39,904 bases of DNA from Clostridia bacterium (GCA_017455605.1 JAFSZO010000028.1:1-39904), one strand, 5' to 3'. Counted from the first letter of the stretch, positions 1-9,286 are shown. A program made the numbers and translations. The notes: a model not told the origin generated them from the sequence alone.

Positions 1-214
1 CACTCTCGAACCCATCGATCAAAATAAAGAATTTATCCAAGTGCTTTACGAGGGAGAGATCCGCTACGTACTGTCCGCGAATCTCGGGCAGGGCGGTCTG
101 TCCGGAGGGCAGATCCTCGCCATCGTGTTGTCGGTGGTGGCTGTGGTCGGCAGCGTGCTGACTATCCTGATCCTGCGCGCGAACAAAAGGCACAAGAGAT
201 ATCACAAGGAGTAA
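1..214 (+). CDS. C-terminal end of a membrane-anchored protein (5'-truncated)
   Basis: The reading frame is open from the window edge to a TAA at 212-214, giving about 70 residues. After about 35 polar residues comes one hydrophobic segment (about residues 38-58, from ILAIVLSVV to LTILIL), then a short basic tail (RANKRHKRYHKE). This is the pattern of a C-terminal transmembrane anchor with a cytoplasmic tail, so most of the protein is probably extracytoplasmic and lies outside the window. The next gene starts 3 bp after the stop, suggesting cotranscription. The family cannot be recognised from this fragment. Confidence 0.7.
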   Translation, partial: TLEPIDQNKEFIQVLYEGEIRYVLSANLGQGGLSGGQILAIVLSVVAVVGSVLTILILRANKRHKRYHKE

Positions 215-217
215 ACA

Positions 218-1249
218 ATGGGCAAAAACAACAACAGACATTGGCACAAAAAGCCGCAACGTCCCGCTTCGGACTACACCCCTCCCTATTCGGCGGAGGT
301 GCTCGCGATGGCGGTCGAGGGACTGAATCTGTCCGTCGAGACGCTCGACATCCTGCAAAAGGGCGGCATCAAGACGGTCGGAGACATCGTTTCCCGCCGC
401 AAACACGAGATGTATCGCGTGCAATCTTTCAACAAAAAGAAACTCTTTGAGGTCGTGAATGCGATCGCGCCGCTCGGCGTGGACTTCCGTCCCGACGAAC
501 AGCGCGCAGACGCTCCCGCACAGGACGGAGAGAGGAACGCGGCTCGTCAAAACGGCAAAACGCGCGAGGAGAGAGACCGGTCTCGCCGTGATGCCCAAGA
601 GGGTCGCGGTGAACGCAACGAACGAATCGACAGAAACGACCGCAACGCTCGAAAAGAGGAGCCGCGTCAGGGAGACCGCAAACGAGACGACAGGCAGGAG
701 CGCGGCAGAGAGGGCAGACGGGAGGACCGTCACAACGACAGACAGGATCGCGACGCGAACGGCAACAGGAAACAGGGGAAGAGACGGGAGGACAATTCCG
801 TCGATTTCTCCAAGATCTTCCCGCGGGAAAAGCTCGTGCATTCGCCGCGCATCGAACCCGTCAAGGATCGCTTCTCCAAGTTTCAGCGCGCGGGGAAATG
901 GGGATACAAGGATGAAAACGGCAGGGAAGTGATCCCGCCCATCTACACCGAAGCGTTGAACTTCAAGGAGGATATGGCGGCGGTGGAGATGAACGGGCTC
1001 TTCGGCTACATCAATCGCGAGAACGTACTCGTGATCCCCTACAAGTACGACACCGCAGGCAGCTTCTCGGAAGGTTGGGCGAACGTCTCGCTCGGCGAGA
1101 AGTGCGGCTACGTCGATACGACCGGCAAAGAGACCGTTCCCTTTATTTACGATGCGGCGACCCCCTTTACGGGCGAAGGTTACGCGCGCGTCAAGAAGGA
1201 CGGCAGATGGGGCAATATCACCAAAAACGGCGAGGTCAGTTGGCAGTGA
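218..1249 (+). CDS. RpoA-CTD-like domain / charged linker / WG-repeat protein
   Basis: This 343-aa protein has three parts. Residues about 25-92 resemble the C-terminal domain of the RNA polymerase alpha subunit: LNLSVETLDIL, GGIKTVGDIV and FNKKKLFEVV follow the helix-hairpin-helix pattern of alpha-CTD. Residues about 95-200 are very rich in Arg, Asp, Glu and Asn, low in hydrophobics, and probably disordered. Residues about 222-343 hold four WG-type repeats (KWGYKDENG, LFGYINRE, KCGYVDTTG, RWGNITKNG). Alpha-CTD binds DNA and activators; WG repeats are common in Firmicutes but functionally obscure. No signal peptide is seen, so a cytoplasmic role is likely. Whether it touches RNA polymerase or DNA is inference. 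The ATG lies 3 bp after the upstream stop, with AAGGAG overlapping that stop. Confidence 0.8.
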   Translation: MGKNNNRHWHKKPQRPASDYTPPYSAEVLAMAVEGLNLSVETLDILQKGGIKTVGDIVSRRKHEMYRVQSFNKKKLFEVVNAIAPLGVDFRPDEQRADAPAQDGERNAARQNGKTREERDRSRRDAQEGRGERNERIDRNDRNARKEEPRQGDRKRDDRQERGREGRREDRHNDRQDRDANGNRKQGKRREDNSVDFSKIFPREKLVHSPRIEPVKDRFSKFQRAGKWGYKDENGREVIPPIYTEALNFKEDMAAVEMNGLFGYINRENVLVIPYKYDTAGSFSEGWANVSLGEKCGYVDTTGKETVPFIYDAATPFTGEGYARVKKDGRWGNITKNGEVSWQ

Positions 1250-1260
1250 CCTCGCTGCAT
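1230..1260 (+). terminator. Intrinsic-terminator-like hairpin overlapping the stop codon
   Basis: A perfect 9-bp stem (GCGAGGTCA at 1230-1238, TGACCTCGC at 1247-1255) with an 8-nt loop is followed by TGCATTTTA. The stop TGA of the upstream gene lies inside the right arm. The T-run is short, so termination may be partial. Confidence 0.5.
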
Positions 1261-1268
1261 TTTATAAT
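1240..1268 (+). promoter_or_regulatory. Sigma-A-type promoter for the ABC/Ig-like operon
   Basis: TTGGCA (1240-1245), a 17-bp spacer and TATAAT (1263-1268) form a near-consensus promoter. The -35 box lies in the loop and right-arm boundary of the terminator-like hairpin that ends the previous gene. The predicted start near 1275 leaves a leader of about 35 nt before the ATG at 1310, which has an AAGGAAG ribosome binding site. Confidence 0.65.
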
Positions 1269-1309
1269 ACGATAAAAAGCACTCTTCGGAGCGCTGAAAA
1301 GGAAGAATT

Positions 1310-2101
1310 ATGGAAGAAAAAATGATCATTTCGGAAAGCACGGAACCCACGATGAAGGAAGAGAACGCGGAGAGCACGCTGATCATCAGCCATCTGAAGA
1401 AGCGCTATCTCAACAGCAAGCGCTACTCGATCAATGATCTGACCCTCGACCTGAAAGCAGGCGAGATCTTCGGATTTTTGGGACAAAACGGCGCAGGAAA
1501 GTCCACGACGATCAAGTGTGTCACGGGCATCCATCCCTACGACGAAGGACAGATCGTCGTGTGCGGGCACGATATGAAGAAGGACCCGATCGGCGCCAAG
1601 AAGAACATCGGCTACGTCCCCGACAACCACTCGGTCTACGAAAAGCTGACGGGCAGGGAGTACGTGAACTATATCGCCGATTTGTACGGCGTCCCCCTCG
1701 CCGAGCGCGAAGAGCGGATGAACCGCTACCTCAAGATGTTCAAGATCACCTTTGCCGTCGATCGTCAGATCAAGGGCTACTCACACGGTATGAAGCAGAA
1801 GATATGTATCATTGCCGCGCTCATCCACGCCCCGCGTCTGTGGGTGCTCGACGAGCCGATGGTCGGTCTGGACCCGCAGTCTATGTTCGACATCATCGAC
1901 GAGATGAAGGCGCATACCGCCGCGGGCAACACGGTCTTTTTCTCCTCGCACAACATTGACCTCGTTTCCAAGCTGTGCGACCGCGTCGCGATCATCCACG
2001 ACGGCGAGCTCAAGGCGCTCATCGACCTGCACGAAGAGGGCAAGCGCGAGAGTCTGGAGTCGGTCTTCCGCGGGCTGACGATGGCGGAGAACAAGGCATG
2101 A
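1310..2101 (+). CDS. ABC transporter ATP-binding protein
   Basis: This is a 263-aa nucleotide-binding subunit of an ABC transporter that should power the permease encoded next to it. The P-loop GQNGAGKS is at about residues 57-64, the signature region reads YSHGMKQK (about 156-163) in place of canonical LSGGQ, Walker B is LWVLDEP (about 177-183), followed by MVGLDP, and the switch histidine is in SSHN (about 211-214). About 20 extra acidic residues precede the domain. Length and layout match ATPases of ABC-2-type exporters. The TGA overlaps the permease ATG (ATGA), so the two are translationally coupled. The substrate cannot be inferred from this subunit. Confidence 0.93.
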   Translation: MEEKMIISESTEPTMKEENAESTLIISHLKKRYLNSKRYSINDLTLDLKAGEIFGFLGQNGAGKSTTIKCVTGIHPYDEGQIVVCGHDMKKDPIGAKKNIGYVPDNHSVYEKLTGREYVNYIADLYGVPLAEREERMNRYLKMFKITFAVDRQIKGYSHGMKQKICIIAALIHAPRLWVLDEPMVGLDPQSMFDIIDEMKAHTAAGNTVFFSSHNIDLVSKLCDRVAIIHDGELKALIDLHEEGKRESLESVFRGLTMAENKA

Positions 2102-3711
2102 AAGAACTAAAGACTCTTTTTAGGCTCGAACTCAAATCGAGGTTCGGCAACCGAGGCACAGCCCACCCCGTGCGCTCGGTCATCAAGACCATCGTCTTCG
2201 TTGCGCTCGTCCTGCTCGTCTACGCCGCGTATATCTTCGGCGTGAAGCAGCTGGTGTCGATGTTCCACCTGTACGAGATGAGCAAGGAGTTCCTCGTGCT
2301 GTTTATCGCGGTCTCCCAGTTGATCCTCGTCTTTTTCGGGATCAGTTCGGTCATCAAGAACCTCTTCAGGAGCGGTGATAACGAGCTGTTGATGCGCTTC
2401 CCCGTCAGTTCCTCGGCAGTCTTCGTCTCCAAGATCTCGATCTTCGTCCTGTATCAGGTGGTCTTCACCCTCGTCGTGGAGCTGCCCGTCTTCATCATTT
2501 TCGGGATCACGACGGGGCAGGGATGGAGCTATTACGCCCTTTTGCCCGTCGTCCTGATCTTCTCGATCGTGATGCCCCTTTCCATTGCGAATCTGCTCGC
2601 CATCCCCGTGATGCAGATCAGTTCGCGCACCAAGAATATGTTCACGCTCTCCCTCCTCGTGTCGGTCGTGATGGTGGCGGTGGGATTCGCTCTGTATATG
2701 AGCGTCATTCAGGGCATCGTCGACTATATGAAGGAGGAGGCGATGAGCTTCTTCAGCAAGGAGACGATGGGCATCGTCGCGGAGGCGGCGAAGTATATCT
2801 ATCCCTCTAACTGGTTCGCCTATATGCTGATCGGCGAATGGCGGGTCGGCGCGAGCCTGCTCTCGCTGCTCGTGGTCTCCCTCTTTGCGGGCGGCGCGAT
2901 CCTTCTCAATAAGAAGCTCTATCTCAATACCATCCTGCGCGACATCGAAGGGAGCGGCGCGACCTTCACCAAGGTCACTAAGAATCGGGTGCATTCTCCC
3001 GCCGCGGCGACCTTCCGTCGAGAGTTCCTCGAAATCTTTCGCAGCAGCAACTACAGCTTCCAATACCTCTGTATGGCGGTGGCGGCTCCCGTGATGGTCT
3101 ACAACTGCAACAAACTCGCCGCCAGTATGGGTGAGAACTCGATCGGCGCGGTCATCGTGCCGGCGCTCGCTCTGATGGTGATGCTGGTCTTCTGCGCGAT
3201 CATCTTGTCCTTCGCCGCCTCTTCGGTCTCGCGCGAGGGAGAAAACTTCTATCTGACCAAGATAGCGCCCGTGTCTTATCGCACGCAGATCCTCATCAAA
3301 CTCGCCCTCTATCTCTCCGTTTCGACGATCTCGATCCTCGTGACCACCATCATGATCTGGGTCACGGGGCAGGTCAAGGTGGAGTTCGCGTTCAGCGCGG
3401 CGGGCATCGCCTTCCTCGTGTCGGTCGCCGTGACCTGTTTTGCGGTCAAGCTCGACGTCAATCGTCCTCAATTCGCGGTGGGCGGCGACGGCGAACTCTC
3501 GGTGGGTAACCTGTCCACCTTCGTGACGCTGTTCGTCGGCTTTGCGATCTCGGTCCTGTACGGACTGTTCGGTATGGTCGGCGTCTTCCTGTGGGGGATG
3601 ACGATGGCGTTCTGTATCCTCGCAGGGGTCTCTCTGTTGCTGGCGGTCGGAGCCGCTCTGTGGCTCTTGATCGGGCTGGAAAAGAGGTACGAAAAGATCG
3701 AGCAAAAATAA
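2098..3711 (+). CDS. ABC transporter permease (ABC-2-like exporter)
   Basis: A 537-aa integral membrane protein. The reading frame is open upstream to 1975, but the start at 2098 (MKELKTLFRLEL) overlaps the ATPase stop and begins like other exporter permeases, so it is preferred. About ten to twelve hydrophobic segments are visible, among them VIKTIVFVALVLLVYAAY near the N-terminus, FLVLFIAVSQLILVFFG, and a cluster of four or five toward the C-terminus. A hydrophilic stretch around residues 315-340 resembles the central cytoplasmic loop of two-halved exporters. With the preceding ATPase it forms a complete transporter. The following gene starts 1 bp after its TAA. Confidence 0.88.
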   Translation: MKELKTLFRLELKSRFGNRGTAHPVRSVIKTIVFVALVLLVYAAYIFGVKQLVSMFHLYEMSKEFLVLFIAVSQLILVFFGISSVIKNLFRSGDNELLMRFPVSSSAVFVSKISIFVLYQVVFTLVVELPVFIIFGITTGQGWSYYALLPVVLIFSIVMPLSIANLLAIPVMQISSRTKNMFTLSLLVSVVMVAVGFALYMSVIQGIVDYMKEEAMSFFSKETMGIVAEAAKYIYPSNWFAYMLIGEWRVGASLLSLLVVSLFAGGAILLNKKLYLNTILRDIEGSGATFTKVTKNRVHSPAAATFRREFLEIFRSSNYSFQYLCMAVAAPVMVYNCNKLAASMGENSIGAVIVPALALMVMLVFCAIILSFAASSVSREGENFYLTKIAPVSYRTQILIKLALYLSVSTISILVTTIMIWVTGQVKVEFAFSAAGIAFLVSVAVTCFAVKLDVNRPQFAVGGDGELSVGNLSTFVTLFVGFAISVLYGLFGMVGVFLWGMTMAFCILAGVSLLLAVGAALWLLIGLEKRYEKIEQK

Positions 3712-3712
3712 T

Positions 3713-6406
3713 ATGAAGAAGTTCATTATCGTATTGCTCCTATTGATCCCCTTGATCGTGATCTTCACGATCTCGGCGTCCGGAAAGATCATTTCGGCGG
3801 AGGTCTCCATCGGTGTGGAAAACATCGAGCTTTGGCATAAGGGAGAGCCCGTTACCGAGGCGACGATCAATTACGGAGAATACCATAAGAAAAAGCTGAA
3901 ATATCAGCTCATTCCCCGCTACTTCCCCGGTGTGGCTGCCGTCAGCGGGTTTCGATGGTACAGCGACAACGAGAGCGTCGCTACGGTGGACGAGGACGGC
4001 ATCGTGACCTTCCGCGACGTCGGATTCGCCAAGGTCACCGCGCAGAGTCTGGACGCCGCCTCGGTGCGCGCTTCGTGCGCCTTTTTCGTCGAGGATGACT
4101 CCGTCCACGAATTGGCGCTGTATTCCTACGAGACGGACGAGCAGGTGCGTGCGATCACGACGTCGGTCTACGAGCAAAGTCTGTATCGCGTCGAGATCAC
4201 GCCCTACAGCGCGCTCGTCGGCGACGTGACCTATCGTTCTTCGGACGAGAGCGTCTTTACGGTCGCTTCGTCCGGCGTCTTGACCGCGAAGAAGGAAGGA
4301 ACGGCAACCTTGTCCGTCACGGTGAAGGATAAAAAGAAAAAGACCAAGACCGAGGAGATCCCCGTCACCGTGTCGGGCGTCAGCCCCGTCAAGCGCAAGC
4401 AGGTCTGCGCCTACGGCGGCGTGCTCGATCTATCTCCCTATCTGGCGGAAGGCGCGGTCGCGAAGGGCGGCGCGTCCATCGAGATGACGAGTCTCGATTA
4501 CGGTGAGAGCCGTGAGGTAGAGGTCAGGTTGGGCGACAAACGCGAGACTCTGACGGTGACTCGCCTCGAATACGAAAAGTCCCTCGGCATCGCCGAACTG
4601 GACCTTTTCCGCGACACGATGTGGACGCAGGGCGTCTTCCTCGCGGCGGAACGGGCAACCACCTTGACGCCCATCGATCTCGCTACCCGGGAGATTTTGT
4701 CGGACGTCGTCGTCACCTCGAGCGCTCCCGACGTGCTCGCCGTGGACGGTTACACCCTAAAGACGGTCGGCGTCGGCACGGCGACGGTCCGCTTTGAGAA
4801 GGCGGACTATCAAGCCGTTACCCTCGAGGTCACGGTCGCGACGCCCTTGTCCTACTTCACTCTCAATCTCGACGAAGACGAAGACATCGTCGGACTCGGA
4901 TCGGAGCGCGTGTACGGCACGATGAGCGTCTACGACGGCGCGATCGTGGACGGGATCCGCGTGACCCCCGAGCAGATCTATCCCGCGACGGCGGGCGCCT
5001 TGAACAGCTTCGTGTACTCGGTAGAAGAGGAATATGCCTCTGTGGACAAGACGGGTCTCGTCACCTTCCGCGAAGAGGCAGTCGGAAAGACGGTCACCGT
5101 GACGGTGAAGAGCACCTTCTCCACCAACGGTATGGCTAGGCTCTACACTTTCCGCAATATCGTGAAGGGGGTCAACGTCGGTTTCGGCTACGGCGCGAAT
5201 CCCTGCGATCCGGACAAGAACGTCATTCCCTCCTTCGAGCCGTATTACGACGCGGTCTCCACGATGTACGAGCCGCGCGACGAGGCTCTCGTCTTCCAGA
5301 CCAACGTCTACCTGCCCACGCACGAGGAGGTCGACGCGATCGAGGGCGAATACCAAAAGATCTCCTTTATCCGCGATATGTACGGCAACGGCTACAAGCT
5401 GGACGGTCAGTTCTTCCAGTATAATTTCGAGAGCATGCTATTTGCGGAGGGGAAAGACGAACAACTCGAAGGATACGACGACCAGAAGGGCATCAAGATC
5501 ACAGACCTTTTCGTCAATTCCTACGCGCCGCTCGGCAGCGATTCCAAGGAGACGTTCAAGCTCCTGATGAAGCTGGGCGGCACGCCGGTGCGCACTTATT
5601 ACTCAAAGCGGACGGATTTCGCGATCGACTTCAAGTTCTGCGTCTTTCAGTATTCCTACTCGCACGCGATCACGATCGGCGGCACCGTGAGCTTTGACGG
5701 CTGCATCTTCCGCAACAGCGCGGGCGTCGCGATCCTCGTGGAGTCGCTGCACGGGCAGGAGAACTATATCACGGTCAATAACTGCATTTTCTCCAACTCG
5801 ATCTCGATGACGGGGCTGGTCTCCAACGGGACTTTCCCGCTCGGCAAGAACGAGGTCGTGCGCTACAATACCTTCCGTTGGACGGGCGTGAACTACGTCT
5901 ACAACTGGAAAAAGACGGAGGAGGTGCGGCTGGATATCATCCCGACGGGGGTGATGAAGAACGAGGCGTTGGACGCCGTGCTGGATAAGGTCAACGACAA
6001 GCTCTCCGAATGCGCCCGCCTCAGCTTCAAGATGGGTAACAATGCCGATTTCGTCGTCCTTCAGGACAAGGACAAGTACGTCAATATGGGCGTGATGTTT
6101 ATGAACTTCTGGGTGGAGGACGGCTGGACGGCGGAGAAGAATATGTTCGTGAATCGCCCGCGCGAGCAGGTCACGGACGGGTTACAGATCCTGTTTGACG
6201 AGGAGTACGCCTCCTTGCTCTCGCTCGAGATGGAGACCGCGCCTCTCGGCGCGCTCGAATTGGCGGCAAGCAAATTCCTCGAACTCGAAAACCCGCTGTA
6301 TATGTTGACGGACAGGACCGCGGAGGGAGAGTACGTCACCGCTCCGGGTGAAACCTACAAATTGGACGAGAAGACCTACGCAAAGTTGCGCGGAAAGAGA
6401 GACTGA
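3713..6406 (+). CDS. Exported Ig-like (BIG2-type) and beta-helix protein, copy 1
   Basis: An 897-aa protein with an N-terminal hydrophobic segment (KFIIVLLLLIPLIVIFTI) acting as signal or membrane anchor. No clear signal-peptidase site follows; the segment runs into an ASGK motif. Residues about 30-480 contain several bacterial Ig-like repeats, recognisable from WYSDNESVATVD, GIVTF and GTATLSVTV. From about residue 555, YGNGYKLDGQFF marks the entry to a right-handed beta-helix region with rungs such as FDGCIFRNS and VNNCIFSNS. The C-terminus reads APGETYKLDEKTYAKLRG. It is probably displayed at the cell surface. No catalytic motif was recognised, so binding or adhesion is only a guess. It is paralogous to the next gene, 2 bp downstream. 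Confidence 0.85.
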   Translation: MKKFIIVLLLLIPLIVIFTISASGKIISAEVSIGVENIELWHKGEPVTEATINYGEYHKKKLKYQLIPRYFPGVAAVSGFRWYSDNESVATVDEDGIVTFRDVGFAKVTAQSLDAASVRASCAFFVEDDSVHELALYSYETDEQVRAITTSVYEQSLYRVEITPYSALVGDVTYRSSDESVFTVASSGVLTAKKEGTATLSVTVKDKKKKTKTEEIPVTVSGVSPVKRKQVCAYGGVLDLSPYLAEGAVAKGGASIEMTSLDYGESREVEVRLGDKRETLTVTRLEYEKSLGIAELDLFRDTMWTQGVFLAAERATTLTPIDLATREILSDVVVTSSAPDVLAVDGYTLKTVGVGTATVRFEKADYQAVTLEVTVATPLSYFTLNLDEDEDIVGLGSERVYGTMSVYDGAIVDGIRVTPEQIYPATAGALNSFVYSVEEEYASVDKTGLVTFREEAVGKTVTVTVKSTFSTNGMARLYTFRNIVKGVNVGFGYGANPCDPDKNVIPSFEPYYDAVSTMYEPRDEALVFQTNVYLPTHEEVDAIEGEYQKISFIRDMYGNGYKLDGQFFQYNFESMLFAEGKDEQLEGYDDQKGIKITDLFVNSYAPLGSDSKETFKLLMKLGGTPVRTYYSKRTDFAIDFKFCVFQYSYSHAITIGGTVSFDGCIFRNSAGVAILVESLHGQENYITVNNCIFSNSISMTGLVSNGTFPLGKNEVVRYNTFRWTGVNYVYNWKKTEEVRLDIIPTGVMKNEALDAVLDKVNDKLSECARLSFKMGNNADFVVLQDKDKYVNMGVMFMNFWVEDGWTAEKNMFVNRPREQVTDGLQILFDEEYASLLSLEMETAPLGALELAASKFLELENPLYMLTDRTAEGEYVTAPGETYKLDEKTYAKLRGKRD

Positions 6407-6408
6407 AG

Positions 6409-9192
6409 ATGAAGAAAGTGATATTGTGTTTGCTATTATTGATCCCGATCCTCGTGATCCTGACCATCGACGCGAGCGGCAAGCTGATCGCCACCGCCCT
6501 CGTGGATATTCCCGTCGAATCGGTGCGTATCAAGCATGGCGGCGGCGTCTTGGAGAGCGCGGAGATCTATCTCGAAGAGTACAAGGAAACGGAGAAAAAA
6601 TTCACGGTATTCTGTGAGGTCTACCCCGGGATCGCCACGGACAAAATGCTGTGGGAGAGTTCCGATCCCTCGATCGCGGAAGTCCTGCCCGACGAGAAGA
6701 GGGCAGACTCCGCCAACGTGGTCTTTCACGATTACGGCAGCGTGGATATCCTCTGCACTTCCGAGAAAAACTCCTCGATCACGGCTCGTGCGACGCTGTA
6801 TATCGGGGGCGCGATCCCCGGCGTACTCGACATCGGAGACTACGAAGGGAATTATGCAGACGAGATCGAACTGCCGCGTTACGCCGTCAAGAGCCTGCTC
6901 GCTTCGGTCAAGCCCGCGAGGAGCGTGAAGGAGGAGAAGGTCACTTGGAGGAGCGCGAACGAAGCGATCGTGAAGGTGGACAACAACGGCGTCGTCACCG
7001 CCGTCGCCGAGGGCTCGACTACGATCACCGCATCGGTTACGGCGCAGGACGTCACGATCGAGGACACCGTGCGCGTGACGGTCTCTGGCGCCGCCATCGT
7101 CAAACGTCCCGAGGTATACGTGGCGGGCGATACGATCGACCTCACGCCTTATCTCGCGGAGGGCGCGTCGGTGCAGGGCGGCAACGTCGTGACGACGCAG
7201 GAACTCGCCGCCTTTGAGAGCAAGACCGTGACCGTCACGAAAGACGGCGTGACGGCGGAGGTTCGCGTCGTGAAGGTGAGCGGCGTCAAGACCCTCGTCG
7301 TGGAGAATTATTTCGCCCTGACCGAGGGTGCGCTCTCCGCCTATCTCGCGCTCGGCACCTCCAACGTCGAGCTGAACGCCTACGCGCTGGACGCCTCCCA
7401 TCCGAATATCGTTTGGAGGTCCTCCGACGAGTCGGTCCTCCTCGTGAGGAACGGGCGGGTCTACGCGGTCGGCAGCGGCACGGCGTACGTTTATCCCTAT
7501 GCGGAAGGCTACGAGGGACAGCGCGTCCGGATCAGCGTGACCGCCGCCGTCGAGGATTTCAGACTCTTCGACACCGCCTTTAACGACAAGGTCGGACTGT
7601 TGCAGGAGAGGGTCTACGGCAACGTGACCTATCTGAACGGCGTATACACCAATCGCTATCCGATGCGCATCACGTCGATCTATCCCGCGAGCGCCTCGAT
7701 CGAGTCCTTTACCTTCGAGAGCGCGGATACCGAGATCGCGACGGTGAACGAGCACGGCGTCGTGACCTTCGGAGAGGAAGTGGACGGCAAGAGCGTCACG
7801 ATCACCGCGACGGCATACAACCAAGAGGGACTGCCCATCAGACAAAACTACACTTTCCACCTCGTGAAGGGAGTGAACGTCGGCTACGGGGAGGAAAACG
7901 ACTTTTTCGATAAGAGCAAGGGCGAGAAGCCGAGCTTCGCCTCGTACGACGATTTCAAGGTCGTTGCGGCGAACCGAAACGCGGGCGCTGTCGTGCTGCT
8001 CGCGGATGTATACTACCGCGCGAAGTCGGAGGGCGGCGTCACGATCAAGAATACCGCTTGCTCGATCTACGGCAACGGCAAAAAGCTCGACGGACAATTC
8101 TTTACGGATTCGGTCGAGGACGGCGAAAAACTGTTGCTTTGGGACTTCGCCGATTATACGGATATGCCGAGATCGCTGAATATTCGCATCGTCAATACCA
8201 ACCTGCAATCCACCCAACCCACGAGCGACGACGCCGAAGAGGCGTTCACCGAGCTGAGTCGCAAGGGCGGCGGCGCGATCGGCGTCAGACACGCCTATCC
8301 GACCGAGGAGCATTCCTTCTCCCTCAACGTGAAAGGGTGCCTCTTTCAATACGCTTACGGACACGTCAACGTCGCGATCGGCGACAACGTCTTCGACGGC
8401 TGTATCTTCCGCAATAATTCCGCTTCCGCGATCGTGCTCCAACAGTCCAGCTACGGCGTAGCCAACGCGAAGATCAGGAATTGCATCTTCAGCAATACCA
8501 TCGCCCCCGTCGGCATCGCGTGCGGCAATTTCGACGACATTCTCGCTCGTTTCGGCAACAAGAATAAGGGGGGGGATATCCAATCTCGCTTCGGCAGCTT
8601 GGAGCTCGAAGGGACGAACTATATCTACAACTGGAAGCTGCTCAAAGAGGTGCAGATGAATCTCTTGCCGCAAAACCTCGAGAACGACACCGCCGCGGAA
8701 TGGGTCGGCATCTTTAACGATTTGCTCGGCAACGTCATTCAGGACGCCTTCGAGATGTCCGACATCAATAATCTGTACGTCGAGAACATCGACGAGTATC
8801 GTTCGCTGACCAGACTGCTCGACAGGAAAGACTATCTCGAGAATCACGCTTGGCTGAACTTCAGCTTCCTGATGATCGGCATTTGGGACGACATCGACCC
8901 GTCGGTCAACGGCAAGCCCGCCGTCGAGGATAAGGAGGGCAAGGGAATCAAGGTCGTCTACGATGAGGAGTCCTATCAGACGGTCGAGGTCAGGGCGCAG
9001 GACGCGCCTTCGGTCAGCGGGTTCATGGGGCTCGCCAAGAGGATCGGCGTCGACCTCGAGGTCAATCGGACCTTCCACGTCGTGTGCAGGGACAAGAGCG
9101 GTCTGTTCAATACGATGCCCGGGGAGACCTACGTGATCGGCCCCGAGACCTACGCGAGACTGCGAGGCGAACGCACGCAAGAGAGCGCCTAA
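6409..9192 (+). CDS. Exported Ig-like (BIG2-type) and beta-helix protein, copy 2
   Basis: A 927-aa paralogue of the preceding gene, collinear along its whole length. It has the same N-terminal anchor followed by DASGK, Ig-like repeats (WESSDPSIAEV, WRSANEAIVKVD, WRSSDESVLLV), the beta-helix entry YGNGKKLDGQFF, rungs FDGCIFRNN and IRNCIFSNT, and the C-terminal motif PGETYVIGPETYARLRG. The two proteins have diverged in most of the sequence, so the duplication is not recent. Spacing of 2 bp from copy 1 and the single promoter before the ABC genes argue for one operon. A dedicated pairing between the transporter and these surface proteins is inference from this arrangement. Confidence 0.85.
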   Translation: MKKVILCLLLLIPILVILTIDASGKLIATALVDIPVESVRIKHGGGVLESAEIYLEEYKETEKKFTVFCEVYPGIATDKMLWESSDPSIAEVLPDEKRADSANVVFHDYGSVDILCTSEKNSSITARATLYIGGAIPGVLDIGDYEGNYADEIELPRYAVKSLLASVKPARSVKEEKVTWRSANEAIVKVDNNGVVTAVAEGSTTITASVTAQDVTIEDTVRVTVSGAAIVKRPEVYVAGDTIDLTPYLAEGASVQGGNVVTTQELAAFESKTVTVTKDGVTAEVRVVKVSGVKTLVVENYFALTEGALSAYLALGTSNVELNAYALDASHPNIVWRSSDESVLLVRNGRVYAVGSGTAYVYPYAEGYEGQRVRISVTAAVEDFRLFDTAFNDKVGLLQERVYGNVTYLNGVYTNRYPMRITSIYPASASIESFTFESADTEIATVNEHGVVTFGEEVDGKSVTITATAYNQEGLPIRQNYTFHLVKGVNVGYGEENDFFDKSKGEKPSFASYDDFKVVAANRNAGAVVLLADVYYRAKSEGGVTIKNTACSIYGNGKKLDGQFFTDSVEDGEKLLLWDFADYTDMPRSLNIRIVNTNLQSTQPTSDDAEEAFTELSRKGGGAIGVRHAYPTEEHSFSLNVKGCLFQYAYGHVNVAIGDNVFDGCIFRNNSASAIVLQQSSYGVANAKIRNCIFSNTIAPVGIACGNFDDILARFGNKNKGGDIQSRFGSLELEGTNYIYNWKLLKEVQMNLLPQNLENDTAAEWVGIFNDLLGNVIQDAFEMSDINNLYVENIDEYRSLTRLLDRKDYLENHAWLNFSFLMIGIWDDIDPSVNGKPAVEDKEGKGIKVVYDEESYQTVEVRAQDAPSVSGFMGLAKRIGVDLEVNRTFHVVCRDKSGLFNTMPGETYVIGPETYARLRGERTQESA

Positions 9193-9261
9193 GCGGAGTA
9201 GGCGGGTCCGGCGGTCCGTCCGCGTAGCCTTCGAGGCGCTTTGTCAATGAAAACAACGAAG

Positions 9262-9286
9262 AAGCGAGGGACGTCCCTCGCTTTTT
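9262..9286 (+). terminator. Intrinsic terminator of the ABC/Ig-like operon
   Basis: AAGCGAGGG and CCCTCGCTT form a perfect 9-bp stem around the 4-nt loop ACGT, followed by a T-tract. It lies 70 bp after the last gene of the operon. Confidence 0.85.

Noticed and set aside
6436-9180. A 914-codon minus-strand open frame
   Set aside because: It is an antisense shadow of the second Ig-like protein with no family resemblance and shadow-like composition.
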